Shown here one piece after another: positions 45,906 to 55,307 of a stretch of 64,000 nt of DNA; position 1 is the stretch's first letter; each line of letters begins with the position of its first letter. Origin of the DNA: Candidatus Krumholzibacteriia bacterium (GTDB taxonomy: Bacteria; Krumholzibacteriota; Krumholzibacteriia; WVZY01; JAKEHA01); NCBI GenBank assembly GCA_029865265.1, contig JAOUHG010000011.1:52993-116992 (forward strand), in the 5' to 3' direction. Under the pieces are notes generated by a model that saw nothing but the letters and a program-made list of their open reading frames with translations, was not told the DNA's origin and made no database searches. The translations under genes and the position numbers were made by a program.

Positions 45906-47693
45906 TCAGCGCGGAAGGAGTCCTTCCAGAGAACCTTCGGGAACCGCGCTGCCGGCCAGCACCTGCGCCACCGCGGCCGCCGCCTGCGTGGAGGCGCCCA
46001 GCGACGCTATCACCGGCGTCCCCTCGGGAATCCAGTCGTCCGCGATCCAACCGGTCAGGACCACCGCGACCGGCTGGTACAGGTCGGCCAGCGCGGTGAG
46101 GCCCAGCGCAAACTCCTCCGGAGGGGCGCCCCGCGCCGACAATACGAACACCGCGTCGTCGCCCCCGGCGGGAGCAAAGGCGTTGCCCTCGCCCGAGAAA
46201 CGCGCCGCGTCCACCACCGTCGCGCGTTCGCGCTGGACCACCGGCCGCATGTTGCCCTCGCCGTCTACTTCGAAGCCGGTGATCAGGGGTGCGCGCTGCC
46301 AGCGCGGGAAGTGGCGGCACATCACGTCCAGGAATCCCGCCACGTCCTGCCGTTTGAGCGACTCGCCCGGCGACCATTCCACCGCGATCACCAGGCAGTT
46401 AGACCCCGGGTCGAGCGCCTCGAAACGATTCCAGTCCGTCCACGCGGTGATGGCGCGCTCGGCGGCGGTACGGTACACCGCCGGCACGGAAGGGTACGCG
46501 TTGAGTTCGATCACCTTGCCACCGGTCGCGGGTCGTCCCGGACCACGCGGGTCGGCGGCGCGCGCGCGCAGAGCCGCCACCCGCGTCGCGGAGTCGCCGA
46601 GGATGGAGAGGATGTTCTTGAGCGGCTCGTTCCCGGCCGCGGCCTCCGCGAGTTTCTCGTCGACACGCTCGCGGTCCACGATCTTCTCCAGCGTGCGGAC
46701 AATCGTCTCCATGACGTTGATCGACATCACCGGTTCCGAGCCACGCTCCACCTGCACGTGTTCCGGAATGGGCTTCGTGTGCAGCATGAGGTCGGAGCCG
46801 GCCAGCAGCGAGCGCTCGTTGCCCCCCGACACCATCCCCGAGCGCTCGGACGCGTACCAGCGCGCGCCGGCCATCTCCAGCGCGTCGGTGATCACGACGC
46901 CGTCGTAGCCCAGTTCACCCCGCAGCATGGTGCGGATGAGGCGGGAGTCGAAACTCGCCGGGACCAGGTCGTCGCGGTCCAGCGGATAGGCGATGTGTGA
47001 CATCATGATCATGTCGGTACCGGACTCGATGGCCGCGCGAAACGGCACCAGATCGGCGGCGCTCAGTTCCTCGAGCGACTTGCGCACCTCGGGAAGGGTG
47101 ACGTGGGAGTCCTCCGCCGTGGAGCCGTGCCCCGGAAAATGCTTGGCGCAGCACAGCACCCCGGCCTCGCGGAAGCCGGCGATGCTCTGCTCGACGAAGG
47201 CCGCCACCCGTTCCGGGTTCGCACCGAAGGAGCGCAGCCCGGTGATGGCGCTGCCGCGCTCGAAATAACAGTCAGCCACCGGCGCCAGCACCGTGTTGAC
47301 ACCCATTTTCTTCATGGCGACGCCGGTCTCGTACGCCACCTCGGCGGCCAGGTCCAGGTCGCCCGAGGCCGCAATGGCCAGGGCGGAAGGCGGCGCGCCG
47401 ATCACCTGGCGAAGCTCGGCCACGAAGTCCCCCTCGTGATCGGCCATGACCAGCGGTGCGAGCCCGTCGCGCGCGAGCTCCTCGCACACCGAGCCGATGA
47501 GTTCGTTCACCTGCGAGAGACTCTCGATGTTGCGCGAGAACAGAATCACGCCCGCCACGCTGTGGAATTCGAGGTACTTGCGCTCGTGCGCGAGCAGCCG
47601 CGGACCCGCCAGTGCGATCACCTTGTGCCGCTCCATCTTGCGAATGAGGTGGAAACGGATCTCGGGCGTGAGAACGTCGTGTTCTTTTTCCAT
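45906..47693 (-). CDS. Beta-N-acetylhexosaminidase, NagZ-type GH3
   Basis: 595 residues; removes GlcNAc from GlcNAc-(anhydro)MurNAc. The catalytic Asp-His dyad is in KHFPGHGSTAEDSH, the nucleophile region VITDALEMAG. Two-domain form like the longer Bacillus-type NagZ (C-terminal domain from about 370), not the 340-residue E. coli type. No signal peptide, so cytoplasmic in this operon. ATG 47693 is 17 nt after the SpoIID-gene stop. Last gene of the murQ operon. Confidence 0.88.
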   Translation of the reverse strand: MEKEHDVLTPEIRFHLIRKMERHKVIALAGPRLLAHERKYLEFHSVAGVILFSRNIESLSQVNELIGSVCEELARDGLAPLVMADHEGDFVAELRQVIGAPPSALAIAASGDLDLAAEVAYETGVAMKKMGVNTVLAPVADCYFERGSAITGLRSFGANPERVAAFVEQSIAGFREAGVLCCAKHFPGHGSTAEDSHVTLPEVRKSLEELSAADLVPFRAAIESGTDMIMMSHIAYPLDRDDLVPASFDSRLIRTMLRGELGYDGVVITDALEMAGARWYASERSGMVSGGNERSLLAGSDLMLHTKPIPEHVQVERGSEPVMSINVMETIVRTLEKIVDRERVDEKLAEAAAGNEPLKNILSILGDSATRVAALRARAADPRGPGRPATGGKVIELNAYPSVPAVYRTAAERAITAWTDWNRFEALDPGSNCLVIAVEWSPGESLKRQDVAGFLDVMCRHFPRWQRAPLITGFEVDGEGNMRPVVQRERATVVDAARFSGEGNAFAPAGGDDAVFVLSARGAPPEEFALGLTALADLYQPVAVVLTGWIADDWIPEGTPVIASLGASTQAAAAVAQVLAGSAVPEGSLEGLLPR

Positions 47694-47710
47694 CTTCTCT
47701 CGTGTCGGCG

Positions 47711-48970
47711 TCAATACGTGGCCTGCACGCTGCCGCCCGGGTAATAGTGTTCCAGAATCATGGAGTATGAATAACCGCGGCGCGCCATGCCAATGGCCCC
47801 GTTTTGACACATGCCCACGCCGTGCCCGTTGCCGCCGCCCACGAAACTCACGCGGCCCGCGCGCCCGCCGCTCATGATGACTTCCACATCGAAGAGCGTG
47901 CTGGGCAGGATGCGTCCGCGCTGCACGTCGAGCATGACCACCCGCCGGATGCGGTCCCCTTCCACGGAGATGGTGCCGCGCGAGGTCACGATGTCGAGCC
48001 GTTTCACACGCCCCGAGGCAGTGCGTCCTTCCACGCGGACGTCCACCAGGTCACCCACGCGATCGGCGGAAACGCCGAGCGCCACCGGGATGGTCTGGCG
48101 CAGGATGGCGCCCAGTTCCCTGCCCGAGAACGCGTAGCGCCAGCGGAAATTCCGCGCCGCGATGCAGAAGGCATCGCCGCCGCGCGCGTCGCGGTCGAGC
48201 GCGCCGTACAGGTAGGGCGCACTCCTGCGATCCGGCCACACGGTACGAACGTCGGAAGTGTGTCCGCCGCAGGTGGCACTGTAGTAGGTTTCGCACAACT
48301 TGCCATCATACATGAGAACGATGCCGCGCGTGTCGCGCACCGCCGACGTGGCCAGCCGGTTCTGTCCGTCGCGGCCCTTGTACACCTGGTCCGCCACCCC
48401 GGCCTCCACGTCGAAGGAGCGGTCCCGGTTCATGTGGATGCGCGAGATCGCGTACGTGCGCGCGGCAACCGCCTGGGCCTGCACGGAAGCGTATGCGTCG
48501 GCGCCGGGCTGCCCGATCTCGTGCGGCACCACGCCCTCGAGATAGGTCTCCAGCGGCAGCTCGTTGATCAACTCGACGGCGCCGCTCGCATTGACGTGCG
48601 CCCGGATGGTTCCAGAGTACCACACCCCACCCACCGACACGCCGCCGGAGGGTTCGATCACGAGGTCCTCGTCGCTCCCGCCGGTCTGTCCGTTCGAATC
48701 CAGCCGCACCTGCAGGGAACGCCCGTTGCGCTGAACCGTCACCGTGCCGCCCTGCTCGCTCGAGAGCAGCGTGGCACCCAGCGACGTCACCCGGAAACCT
48801 CCCGTGGTTGCGATGGTGGCCTGCGCCCCGGTTGCAAGCACCAGCACGCGGATCACGGGCTCCTTGCCCTTCGCCCCCGACGGGGCGCCGGGACGCGGCC
48901 CCGCGCAGCCGGCGGCGGTCAGTGCCAGCACGGCGATGATCATGATGAGCGTGCGTCGGGTCATGTTCAT
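47711..48970 (-). CDS. SpoIID/LytB-domain lipoprotein
   Basis: 419 residues. Lipobox LTAAGC near residue 22 makes it a lipoprotein. SpoIID core: VPHEIGQPGADAYASVQAQAVAARTYAI, YYSATCGGHTSD and the C-terminal GGGNGHGVGMCQNGAIGMA. SpoIID proteins are lytic transglycosylases acting on denuded glycan strands, releasing 1,6-anhydroMurNAc ends, the substrate of AnmK encoded immediately upstream. ATGA overlap with anmK. Confidence 0.88.
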   Translation of the reverse strand: MNMTRRTLIMIIAVLALTAAGCAGPRPGAPSGAKGKEPVIRVLVLATGAQATIATTGGFRVTSLGATLLSSEQGGTVTVQRNGRSLQVRLDSNGQTGGSDEDLVIEPSGGVSVGGVWYSGTIRAHVNASGAVELINELPLETYLEGVVPHEIGQPGADAYASVQAQAVAARTYAISRIHMNRDRSFDVEAGVADQVYKGRDGQNRLATSAVRDTRGIVLMYDGKLCETYYSATCGGHTSDVRTVWPDRRSAPYLYGALDRDARGGDAFCIAARNFRWRYAFSGRELGAILRQTIPVALGVSADRVGDLVDVRVEGRTASGRVKRLDIVTSRGTISVEGDRIRRVVMLDVQRGRILPSTLFDVEVIMSGGRAGRVSFVGGGNGHGVGMCQNGAIGMARRGYSYSMILEHYYPGGSVQATY

Positions 48971-50151
48971 CCCCGCGCAATCGACCCCAGTACCAGCGCC
49001 CGCGATGCGCCGGTGACCGAGCGAATCACGTTGCTGCGGCCGAAGAGCGCCTCCCGCGCGAGAAACGCAAAATCGACCGCCTCCTTGGCCTCCGCCGGCA
49101 CGCCCAGTTCGTCGATCGGGCGCGGTGGCGTTTCGGGGAGAGCGCCTTCGAGTCCGTCGACGATGGCGCGGTTACGCGCGCCCCCACCGGTGACGAAGAG
49201 TTCGTGGACGCCGCCCGCGGGGATGTAGCGCCGCACGGCGTCCGCCACGGCCTGCACCGTCAGCGCGGCGGCGGTGGCCATGGTGTCCTCCCGTGACAGA
49301 CTGCGCGCCTCGGCGGCACTCTTCAGCGTCCATGCAAAGTGCACCCCGAATTCCCGGTGCCCCGCCGACTTGGGCGGCGACGCCTGGAAGAAGGGGTGGC
49401 GCAGCATCTGGTCGCACACCTCCTGCGACGGTGTTCCCGCGCTGGCGCGCACACCGTCCTCGTCGAACTCCCCGCGGCCGGGGAACAGCGCGCGAAACAG
49501 CGCGTCCGAAACCATGTTGCCGGGCCCCGCATCGAACGCCACCACGTCGTCCAGGTTGCCGCTGGGCGGCAGGTAGGTCAGGTTGGCGATCCCGCCCAGG
49601 TTGAGAATCACGCGCCCCTCGTCTCCGCGGCGCAGCATGTAGTCGCAGTACGGCGCCAGCGGCGCTCCCTGCCCGCCCAGCGCCACATCTCCGCTGCGAA
49701 AGTCCCCGACGGTGGTGATGCCGGTGAGTGCGGCGATCATCGAGGGCGGACCCAGTTGCAGCGAGCCGGCGATGGAACTCCCCGCACCGGGCGGCACGTG
49801 CGCCACCGTCTGGCCGTGCGACCCGATGAAGTCCACCGAACGCGGGTCGGCGCCGGCGCGCCGGCATACGTCGAAGAAGGCCGACGCGAACGACACCGCC
49901 ACACTCGTCTCCAGCAACGCCACGTCCTCGGCGGTGAGCTGCGCACCGCTGGCAAAGTCGGCGAGCGACTCGCGCAGCTCGTCCGGGTAGGCGGCGGACA
50001 CGAAGTCCACCAGCTCCACCGACGGATGAACCGGGTCGGCGTCCATCGCCACCAGGGCAGCGTCCACGCCATCCATGGAGGTGCCGGACATCAGTCCGAC
50101 CGCGGTAAAGCGCTGTCTACCGCCCAGCGTTGGCCACATGCTCGTGTTCAC
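48967..50151 (-). CDS. anmK: Anhydro-N-acetylmuramic acid kinase
   Basis: 394 residues. Opens and phosphorylates 1,6-anhydroMurNAc to MurNAc-6-P with ATP. GLMSGTSMDGVDAALV, GSHGQTVAHVPP, VGDFRSGDVALGGQGAPLAP, NLGGIANLTYLP, FDAGPGN and FVTGGGARNRAI are the family motifs, with the catalytic Asp in GDFRSGDVA. Neighbour of murQ's transporter, overlapping the SpoIID gene (ATGA). Confidence 0.95.
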   Translation of the reverse strand: MNTSMWPTLGGRQRFTAVGLMSGTSMDGVDAALVAMDADPVHPSVELVDFVSAAYPDELRESLADFASGAQLTAEDVALLETSVAVSFASAFFDVCRRAGADPRSVDFIGSHGQTVAHVPPGAGSSIAGSLQLGPPSMIAALTGITTVGDFRSGDVALGGQGAPLAPYCDYMLRRGDEGRVILNLGGIANLTYLPPSGNLDDVVAFDAGPGNMVSDALFRALFPGRGEFDEDGVRASAGTPSQEVCDQMLRHPFFQASPPKSAGHREFGVHFAWTLKSAAEARSLSREDTMATAAALTVQAVADAVRRYIPAGGVHELFVTGGGARNRAIVDGLEGALPETPPRPIDELGVPAEAKEAVDFAFLAREALFGRSNVIRSVTGASRALVLGSIARG

Positions 50152-50164
50152 ACTCCCGGGGTGA

Positions 50165-50938
50165 CTACTTCGACATGCCGGCGGTCAGCCCGCCGATGAT
50201 GCGACGTTGAAAGACGAGAAACGCCGCCACCACGGGCAGCGCGGAAATCACGGCGCCGGCCATGAGGTGGCCCCAGTCGACGCTGTGTGCCCCCTGCGAG
50301 AGGAGCGCCAGGCCGACCGGCAGCGTTCGCATGTCGGTGCTGTTGGTCAGTATAAACGGGAACAGGAATGAATTCCAGTTCGTGAGACAGGTCTGGATGG
50401 CAACCACGGCGAGCACCGGTTTGAGCATGGGAAACACCACCCGGAACAGGATGGTAAACTCGCCCGCGCCGTCGATACGGGCCGCCTCTTCGCAGTCCGA
50501 GGGGATGCCCAGCAGGTACTGCCGGATCAGGAAGATGTTGAAGGGGTCCACCAGAAAGGGCAGCGTGAGCGCCCAGTAGGTGTCGATCATCCCCATCTTC
50601 TGCATCAGGATGTACAACGGCACCAGGATCACCTGCTTGGGCAGCATGATGGTGGAGAGCACCAGCAGGAAGAGCAGCTTCGCCCCGCGGATGCGGTAGC
50701 GCGCGAACGCGTAGCCGGCCATGGTGCAGAACACGATGTTCCCCACCAGCACCACCACCGCCACCACGGTACTGTTGATGAAGTAGCGGTCGAACGGCCC
50801 CGCCTGCCACACCTCCGCGTAGTAGCGCAGGCTCAACCCGTCGGCGGTGCGCAACGACACCTCGATCATCCACGCCAGCGGATAGGTCATGCTGGCCAGC
50901 ACCGCGGCCAGGCCCGCCCACTTGAGAACGCGCGTCAC
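50165..50938 (-). CDS. Sugar ABC transporter permease (MalG-like, CUT1)
   Basis: 257 residues, six membrane helices. EAA loop EEAARIDGAGEFTILFRVVFPMLKP (split), and the MalG-type PLYILMQKMGMIDTYWAL. GTG 50938 overlaps the MalF-like stop (GTGA). Inserted between murQ and anmK, so its cargo is likely MurNAc, anhydroMurNAc or a muropeptide sugar. Confidence 0.88.
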   Translation of the reverse strand: MTRVLKWAGLAAVLASMTYPLAWMIEVSLRTADGLSLRYYAEVWQAGPFDRYFINSTVVAVVVLVGNIVFCTMAGYAFARYRIRGAKLLFLLVLSTIMLPKQVILVPLYILMQKMGMIDTYWALTLPFLVDPFNIFLIRQYLLGIPSDCEEAARIDGAGEFTILFRVVFPMLKPVLAVVAIQTCLTNWNSFLFPFILTNSTDMRTLPVGLALLSQGAHSVDWGHLMAGAVISALPVVAAFLVFQRRIIGGLTAGMSK

Positions 50939-51885
50939 GCCGCCACCCCCCGCGGTCCGGTGGGCGCCGTCTCGGAGCGCATGCGCCGCATGGCCAGCAG
51001 CGAGAATACGCCGGACAGGATGAACACCGCGTAGGCGATCACACTGGCGTAGCCATAGTCGAGGCGGCGGAAGGCGGTGTCGTAGAGCATCATCACCAGC
51101 GTGTTGGTGGAGCCGAGCGGTCCGCCCTGCGTCATGACCAGCACCTCCACGAACACCTGGAAGGAGCGGATGCTGTTGATGACCAGCACGAAGCCGATGG
51201 CCGGCTTGAGCAGCGGGAAGGTCACGTGCCGGAACGTGGTCCACGCGCTTGCGCCTTCGAGTTGCGCCGCTTCGTAGAGCGAGTCCGGGATGGCGGTGGA
51301 GGCCGCGTGCAAGACGAGCGCGTAGTAACCCACCGCGGCCCATACGTCCATGGCCATGATGGCGGGCAGTGCTGTGCGCGGGTCGGTGAGCCAGCCGTGC
51401 CCCTGGATGCCCGCGTGCGCGAGGGCCGCGTTCAGTGCGCCCCCTGGCGCGTAGAAGAGCTTGAAAACCAGCGCGATCACCACCATGGAAAGAATTGAGG
51501 GCAGGAACATGGCCGCCTTGATGGCGTCGCCGAGTGCCACCCGTCCAACGCGCGCGCCCGCCCGCCCGCGCAGCAGGAAGGCCAGTGCCAGCGCCAGCGC
51601 GGTGGTCACCGGCACCGTACCCAGGACGAACACGAGCGTGTTGCGCAGCGCCCCGTGGAACTCGCGGTCTTTGAACAAGCGGAGTACGTTGTCCGCGCCC
51701 ACGAAGTGGGTGTTCCCCACGTTGAGCGGGTTGTACTGCAGAAAGCCCAGAATGAACGAGAAGACGAATGGGAAGACGAAGAAGGCGCCGTAGATGAGCG
51801 CCCACGGGAACAGGAACCAGAACACGGGCGAGATGCGGGCCCGGGCGCGCGGTACCGCCGCCGCACCGCCCGTGTCACTTCTCAT
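50935..51885 (-). CDS. Sugar ABC transporter permease (MalF-like, CUT1)
   Basis: 316 residues with six helices. EAA loop YEAAQLEGASAWTTFRHVTFPLLKP (split). ATG 51885 overlaps the binding-protein stop by 11 nt. Pairs with the MalG-like permease; no ATPase gene is found in the operon, so a shared MsmX-like ATPase elsewhere is expected. Confidence 0.88.
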   Translation of the reverse strand: MRSDTGGAAAVPRARARISPVFWFLFPWALIYGAFFVFPFVFSFILGFLQYNPLNVGNTHFVGADNVLRLFKDREFHGALRNTLVFVLGTVPVTTALALALAFLLRGRAGARVGRVALGDAIKAAMFLPSILSMVVIALVFKLFYAPGGALNAALAHAGIQGHGWLTDPRTALPAIMAMDVWAAVGYYALVLHAASTAIPDSLYEAAQLEGASAWTTFRHVTFPLLKPAIGFVLVINSIRSFQVFVEVLVMTQGGPLGSTNTLVMMLYDTAFRRLDYGYASVIAYAVFILSGVFSLLAMRRMRSETAPTGPRGVAA

Positions 51886-53107
51886 TAAAGCGTCCGGCGA
51901 TGGCCGCAATCTGGTCCGCGGCGTCGTCCAGGCACCAGCGCGGCGCGCGGCGGCCGTACAGCGACTCCTCCACCGCGCGGTCGATCACTTCCTCCATCTC
52001 CACCCAGCCCGGATGCGCCGGGGGCGTACGGCTGGTAAAGGCCTGCTCGACGAAAACGCGCACGCGCGGATCCGCGGTGAAGGTGGTGTCGTTGAGCGCC
52101 TCGATGGATGCGGGAAACACGCTGCCCGCGGCCAGCGAGAGGGCCCGCGCCTGGGGGTAGGACTGCAGGAAGCGCGCGAGCTTGAGTGCGGCTTCCTTGC
52201 GTGGGGACGCCTTGAAGATCACCAGCATCTCAGCGCCCGCGAAACTGGCGTGAACACCGCGGTCGGGTGCGGGTTTCGGCACCAGCGCCACCGCGTAGTC
52301 CAGATCCGGTGCCTCGAGCCTGTAGTTCTTGATGTTCCAGGCCCCGGACACCTGCATGCCCAGGCGTCCGGTCTTGAAGTACTGATCCAGCACTTCCTGC
52401 TTCTCCTGCAGCGAGAACGGTGCGAGTTTCAGGTAGAACTCCAGCGCCTCCACCATCTCCGGGCTGTTGACGATGACGTTGCCCTCCTCGTCGAACACGT
52501 CCCCGCCGTTTCCCCACGCAAACGCCATGAACTTCTTGTAGAGAACGTAGCGCTCGCCGATGTTCTGCCCGAATCCGTAGATGGCCGTCCCCAGCCCCGA
52601 TACCGCCTGCGCGGCGGCGAGCAACTCGTCCCACGTCTCCGGCGCATGGTCCGGGTCGAGCCCCGCGCGGCGGAACAGGTCGCGGTTGACGAACAGGACG
52701 CGCGATCCCTGCACCCACGGAAGCCCGTAGCTGCGTCCGTCGTACAGGCCGCTGTCCCACATGAGGAAACTGTCCCGCTCCGCCAGGTAGACCGTGGTGA
52801 CGTCCTCCAGGACGCCTTCGTAGCTGAAGCGCGGCAGCCACGTGCTGCCCAGTTCGCACAGGTCCGGCTGCGTGCCCGACGCCACCGCGGCCTGGATCTT
52901 CTCGAGGCCGCTCTTCCAGGTGAGTTGCTCCACCTCCACCTTGATACCCGGGTTCTGCGCCTCGAACTCGGCAACGATGGGTTCGATCACCGCCAGGTCC
53001 CAGAACTGCCAGAAACGAACCGTGTTGGCGTCGGATGCCCCCCTGCCCCCACAGGAGGCCAGCGCGAGCGCCACCAGCACACCCACAACCCGGGCGGCGC
53101 GCATCAT
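51875..53107 (-). CDS. Sugar-binding lipoprotein of ABC transporter
   Basis: 410 residues; periplasmic substrate-binding protein. Lipobox ALASC (residue about 19). Typical SBP-1 motifs: FWQFWDLAVIEPIVAEFEAQNPGIKVEV, QPDLCELGSTWLPRF, YGLPWVQGSRVLFVN, and TWDELLAAA. ATGA overlap with murQ. Family size and context suggest amino-sugar binding. Confidence 0.9.
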   Translation of the reverse strand: MMRAARVVGVLVALALASCGGRGASDANTVRFWQFWDLAVIEPIVAEFEAQNPGIKVEVEQLTWKSGLEKIQAAVASGTQPDLCELGSTWLPRFSYEGVLEDVTTVYLAERDSFLMWDSGLYDGRSYGLPWVQGSRVLFVNRDLFRRAGLDPDHAPETWDELLAAAQAVSGLGTAIYGFGQNIGERYVLYKKFMAFAWGNGGDVFDEEGNVIVNSPEMVEALEFYLKLAPFSLQEKQEVLDQYFKTGRLGMQVSGAWNIKNYRLEAPDLDYAVALVPKPAPDRGVHASFAGAEMLVIFKASPRKEAALKLARFLQSYPQARALSLAAGSVFPASIEALNDTTFTADPRVRVFVEQAFTSRTPPAHPGWVEMEEVIDRAVEESLYGRRAPRWCLDDAADQIAAIAGRFNEK

Positions 53108-54021
53108 CCGCGCTCCCCCAGCGCGCGTGCCATGAAGCCACCCGCATCCGCCAGCAGCTTCTCCGCCGCCGCACGATCGGCACCGCGCCGCTGCATCACC
53201 ACCGCCACCTTCACGTTCCGTCCCGCGGCTTCGTAGATTGCAGACGCATCTTCATAGGAAAGTCCGGTGAGCATCATGACGATCCCCTTGCCACGCTCGA
53301 TCAGCTTGGCACTGTTGGGGCGCACGTCGACCATCAGGTTCTCGTACACCTTGCCCAGTTTCACCATGCTGGCGGTGGTAATCATGTTGAGCACCATCTT
53401 CTGGGCCGTCCCGGCCTTGAGCCGCGTCGAACCGGTGATCGCCTCCGGCCCCGGAACCACCGTGATCACCACGTCCACCTCCGGTGCGGGACCGTCGTTG
53501 CAGCGCAGCAACGTGGTGCGTGCGCCGCGGCGACGGGCCTCGGCCAGCGCGCCGATCACATAAGGCGTGCGCCGGCTCGCCGTGATCCCCACCAGGAGGT
53601 CGCCTGCCGAGACACCGTGGGAGGCCACGTCGCGCGCGCCGGCACTCTCGTGGTCCTCCACCCCCTCGCGCGAGCGGAACACCGTGTCCGGGCCGCCGGC
53701 GATCATGCCCTGCACCATGGTGGGCGCCACCCCGAAGGTCGGCGGGCACTCCGAGGCGTCGAGGATGCCCAGGCGCCCGCTGGTGCCGGCGCCGGCGTAG
53801 AAGAGCCGGCCGCCGCCGCGGAAGGCCTCCGTGGCCAGATCGACGGTGCGGGCAATATCGGCGAGGGCGCCCCGTACCACGTCGGCCACGGCGCGATCCT
53901 CGTCGTTCATGAGTTCGAGAATGCGCGGCGTGGACGCAAGGTCGATCTCGCGCGTGCGGGAGTTGCGCTGTTCGGTGGTGAGCGAGCGCAGCTGCTCGAA
54001 TAGCTCGTTGGATTGCGTCAT
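53104..54021 (-). CDS. murQ: N-acetylmuramic acid 6-phosphate etherase
   Basis: 305 residues, one SIS domain. Cleaves the lactyl ether of MurNAc-6-P to GlcNAc-6-P plus lactate. TEQRNSRTREIDLASTPRILELMNDED, FYAGAGTSGRLGILDASECPPTFG (catalytic Glu), MIAGGPDTVFRSREGVEDHESAG and VKLGKVYENLMVDVRPNSAKL are hallmarks. First gene of the murQ-ABC-anmK-spoIID-nagZ operon, with its own promoter 30-60 nt upstream. Complete. Confidence 0.96.
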   Translation of the reverse strand: MTQSNELFEQLRSLTTEQRNSRTREIDLASTPRILELMNDEDRAVADVVRGALADIARTVDLATEAFRGGGRLFYAGAGTSGRLGILDASECPPTFGVAPTMVQGMIAGGPDTVFRSREGVEDHESAGARDVASHGVSAGDLLVGITASRRTPYVIGALAEARRRGARTTLLRCNDGPAPEVDVVITVVPGPEAITGSTRLKAGTAQKMVLNMITTASMVKLGKVYENLMVDVRPNSAKLIERGKGIVMMLTGLSYEDASAIYEAAGRNVKVAVVMQRRGADRAAAEKLLADAGGFMARALGERG

Positions 54022-54057
54022 CGGTTCGCCTCGGGCGCCACGCAGGGCGCGAACCGG

Positions 54058-54087
54058 AGCTTACCAGAGGGGCCAGAAAGCGACCAA
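54058..54087 (-). promoter_or_regulatory. Promoter of the peptidoglycan-recycling operon
   Basis: Minus strand TTGGTC (54082-54087), 18-nt spacer, TGG plus TAAGCT (54058-54063). The insertion sequence ends 7 nt upstream of the -35. Confidence 0.45.
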
Positions 54088-54093
54088 AGAGAA

Positions 54094-55307
54094 AGGTTGT
54101 GGCCGGGAGATTGTCCCTGAGCGGGGCAGAGCCGTGCCATCCTGCCGGTAGGCGCGCTCTAGAAGGCGTATATCAGTTCGTGCTTCTGGTTGACCCCAAG
54201 CGCCCGGGTCTCCACCTGCCGCCGGTAGTACTGTTGCCAGCGCTCTGAGAGCCTGGTCTTCGCAAAGAACCGCCGCTCTCTGAACAGATCCCGAAGCCGC
54301 CACGGCCGGTCCGCCACGCCCAGAAGCATCGCTGAGGTCACCCGACCTCCCTTCTCCCACCGACGCTTCATGTAGTTGTGCCACACCTGGAAGATCGCGA
54401 GCTTCTCGATCGACGCCTGGCGCCGCTTCGCCCACGCAATCGTCTCCCGCTTGTGCGCCGCCGTGCTGTGACGGATCATCAGGTCGAGCACGTTGATATT
54501 GAAGAGAGGATTGTGTTTGTCCCGGCGCTCTTTCGAGGAGGTGGTCCGATGGGTGACCTGGCCGCCAATGGAGGCGATCGCCCGTGGATAGGCCGGGTGC
54601 TCGTCGCTTCGGATCGTGATGGCCCTTCCCTTCAATATCAGTACTTCCAGCAGCTCCCGCGTACCCCTCTCTACCGCCTTTGGATGCGCCCGACCCAGCT
54701 GGGCCTCGAGAACCGCGCGGCGCGCACGCTGGTGCGCCGTCATGCGCCCCTTGCGGCGCAGCGGGCTGTCGGTGTGCTGCAGAAAGTAGCCCGAGGCCAC
54801 ATCCAGCGCCACATTGTGGTGGAAGGGAAAATACTGGCTCCACTCGAAGGTTTCAAAGCCGTCGATGGCGATCTCGTCGAGGTGCTTGATCTTCGCGAGT
54901 TCGTTGGCCTGCACCAACAGGCAGTGACGCCCCAGGCGCGCGATGTGGTAGGCGACACTGGCGGGAGAGCAGCAGAGTGCTCGCGCGATCTGGCGGTTGC
55001 CCATGCAGCCGACCACCATCATGAAGGTGCGGGTGGCGAGAGCGGGACGCTTCTGCCAGTAGGATGTGGAGAAAGTCTGGGTGCTGAAGTGCCTACCGCA
55101 GTGACGACATGTAAACCGCTGTATACACTGGGGCCGTGTCTGGCGCACGTAGAAACCCTTGCGTTTGACCGGCCACGGCTCGCTCAATGGGTTGAAGTAT
55201 TTGCACTTGGGGTTGGGGCAATGGGGAGGAACCCACCCCGCCGATCCCGGTCCCATGCCCCAGCTCAGGCATACCCAATGCCAGGGACAATCTCATGGCC
55301 ACAACCT
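54094..55307 (-). mobile_element. Insertion sequence with 26-bp terminal inverted repeats
   Basis: About 1.2 kb. The left end AGGTTGTGGCC-GG-GAGATTGTCC (54094 onward) and the right end, read in reverse from 55307, agree at 24 of the first 26 positions. One DDE-type transposase gene fills it. No direct target repeat is visible at the borders. The right border forms the stop codon of the C25 peptidase gene, the left border lies just upstream of the murQ promoter. Confidence 0.85.
54159..55256 (-). CDS. DDE transposase with N-terminal zinc ribbon
   Basis: 365 residues. N-terminal zinc ribbon CPNPKC...CRHC, a helix-turn-helix around MGNRQIARALCCSPASVAYHI, then a DDE core: AIDGFETFEWSQ (Asp 1), IRSDEHPAYP (Asp 2) and AAHKRETIAWAKRRQASIEK (Glu). 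IS family not assigned; IS1-like architecture is the closest I can name. Frame intact, so the element may be active. Confidence 0.82.
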   Translation of the reverse strand: MGPGSAGWVPPHCPNPKCKYFNPLSEPWPVKRKGFYVRQTRPQCIQRFTCRHCGRHFSTQTFSTSYWQKRPALATRTFMMVVGCMGNRQIARALCCSPASVAYHIARLGRHCLLVQANELAKIKHLDEIAIDGFETFEWSQYFPFHHNVALDVASGYFLQHTDSPLRRKGRMTAHQRARRAVLEAQLGRAHPKAVERGTRELLEVLILKGRAITIRSDEHPAYPRAIASIGGQVTHRTTSSKERRDKHNPLFNINVLDLMIRHSTAAHKRETIAWAKRRQASIEKLAIFQVWHNYMKRRWEKGGRVTSAMLLGVADRPWRLRDLFRERRFFAKTRLSERWQQYYRRQVETRALGVNQKHELIYAF

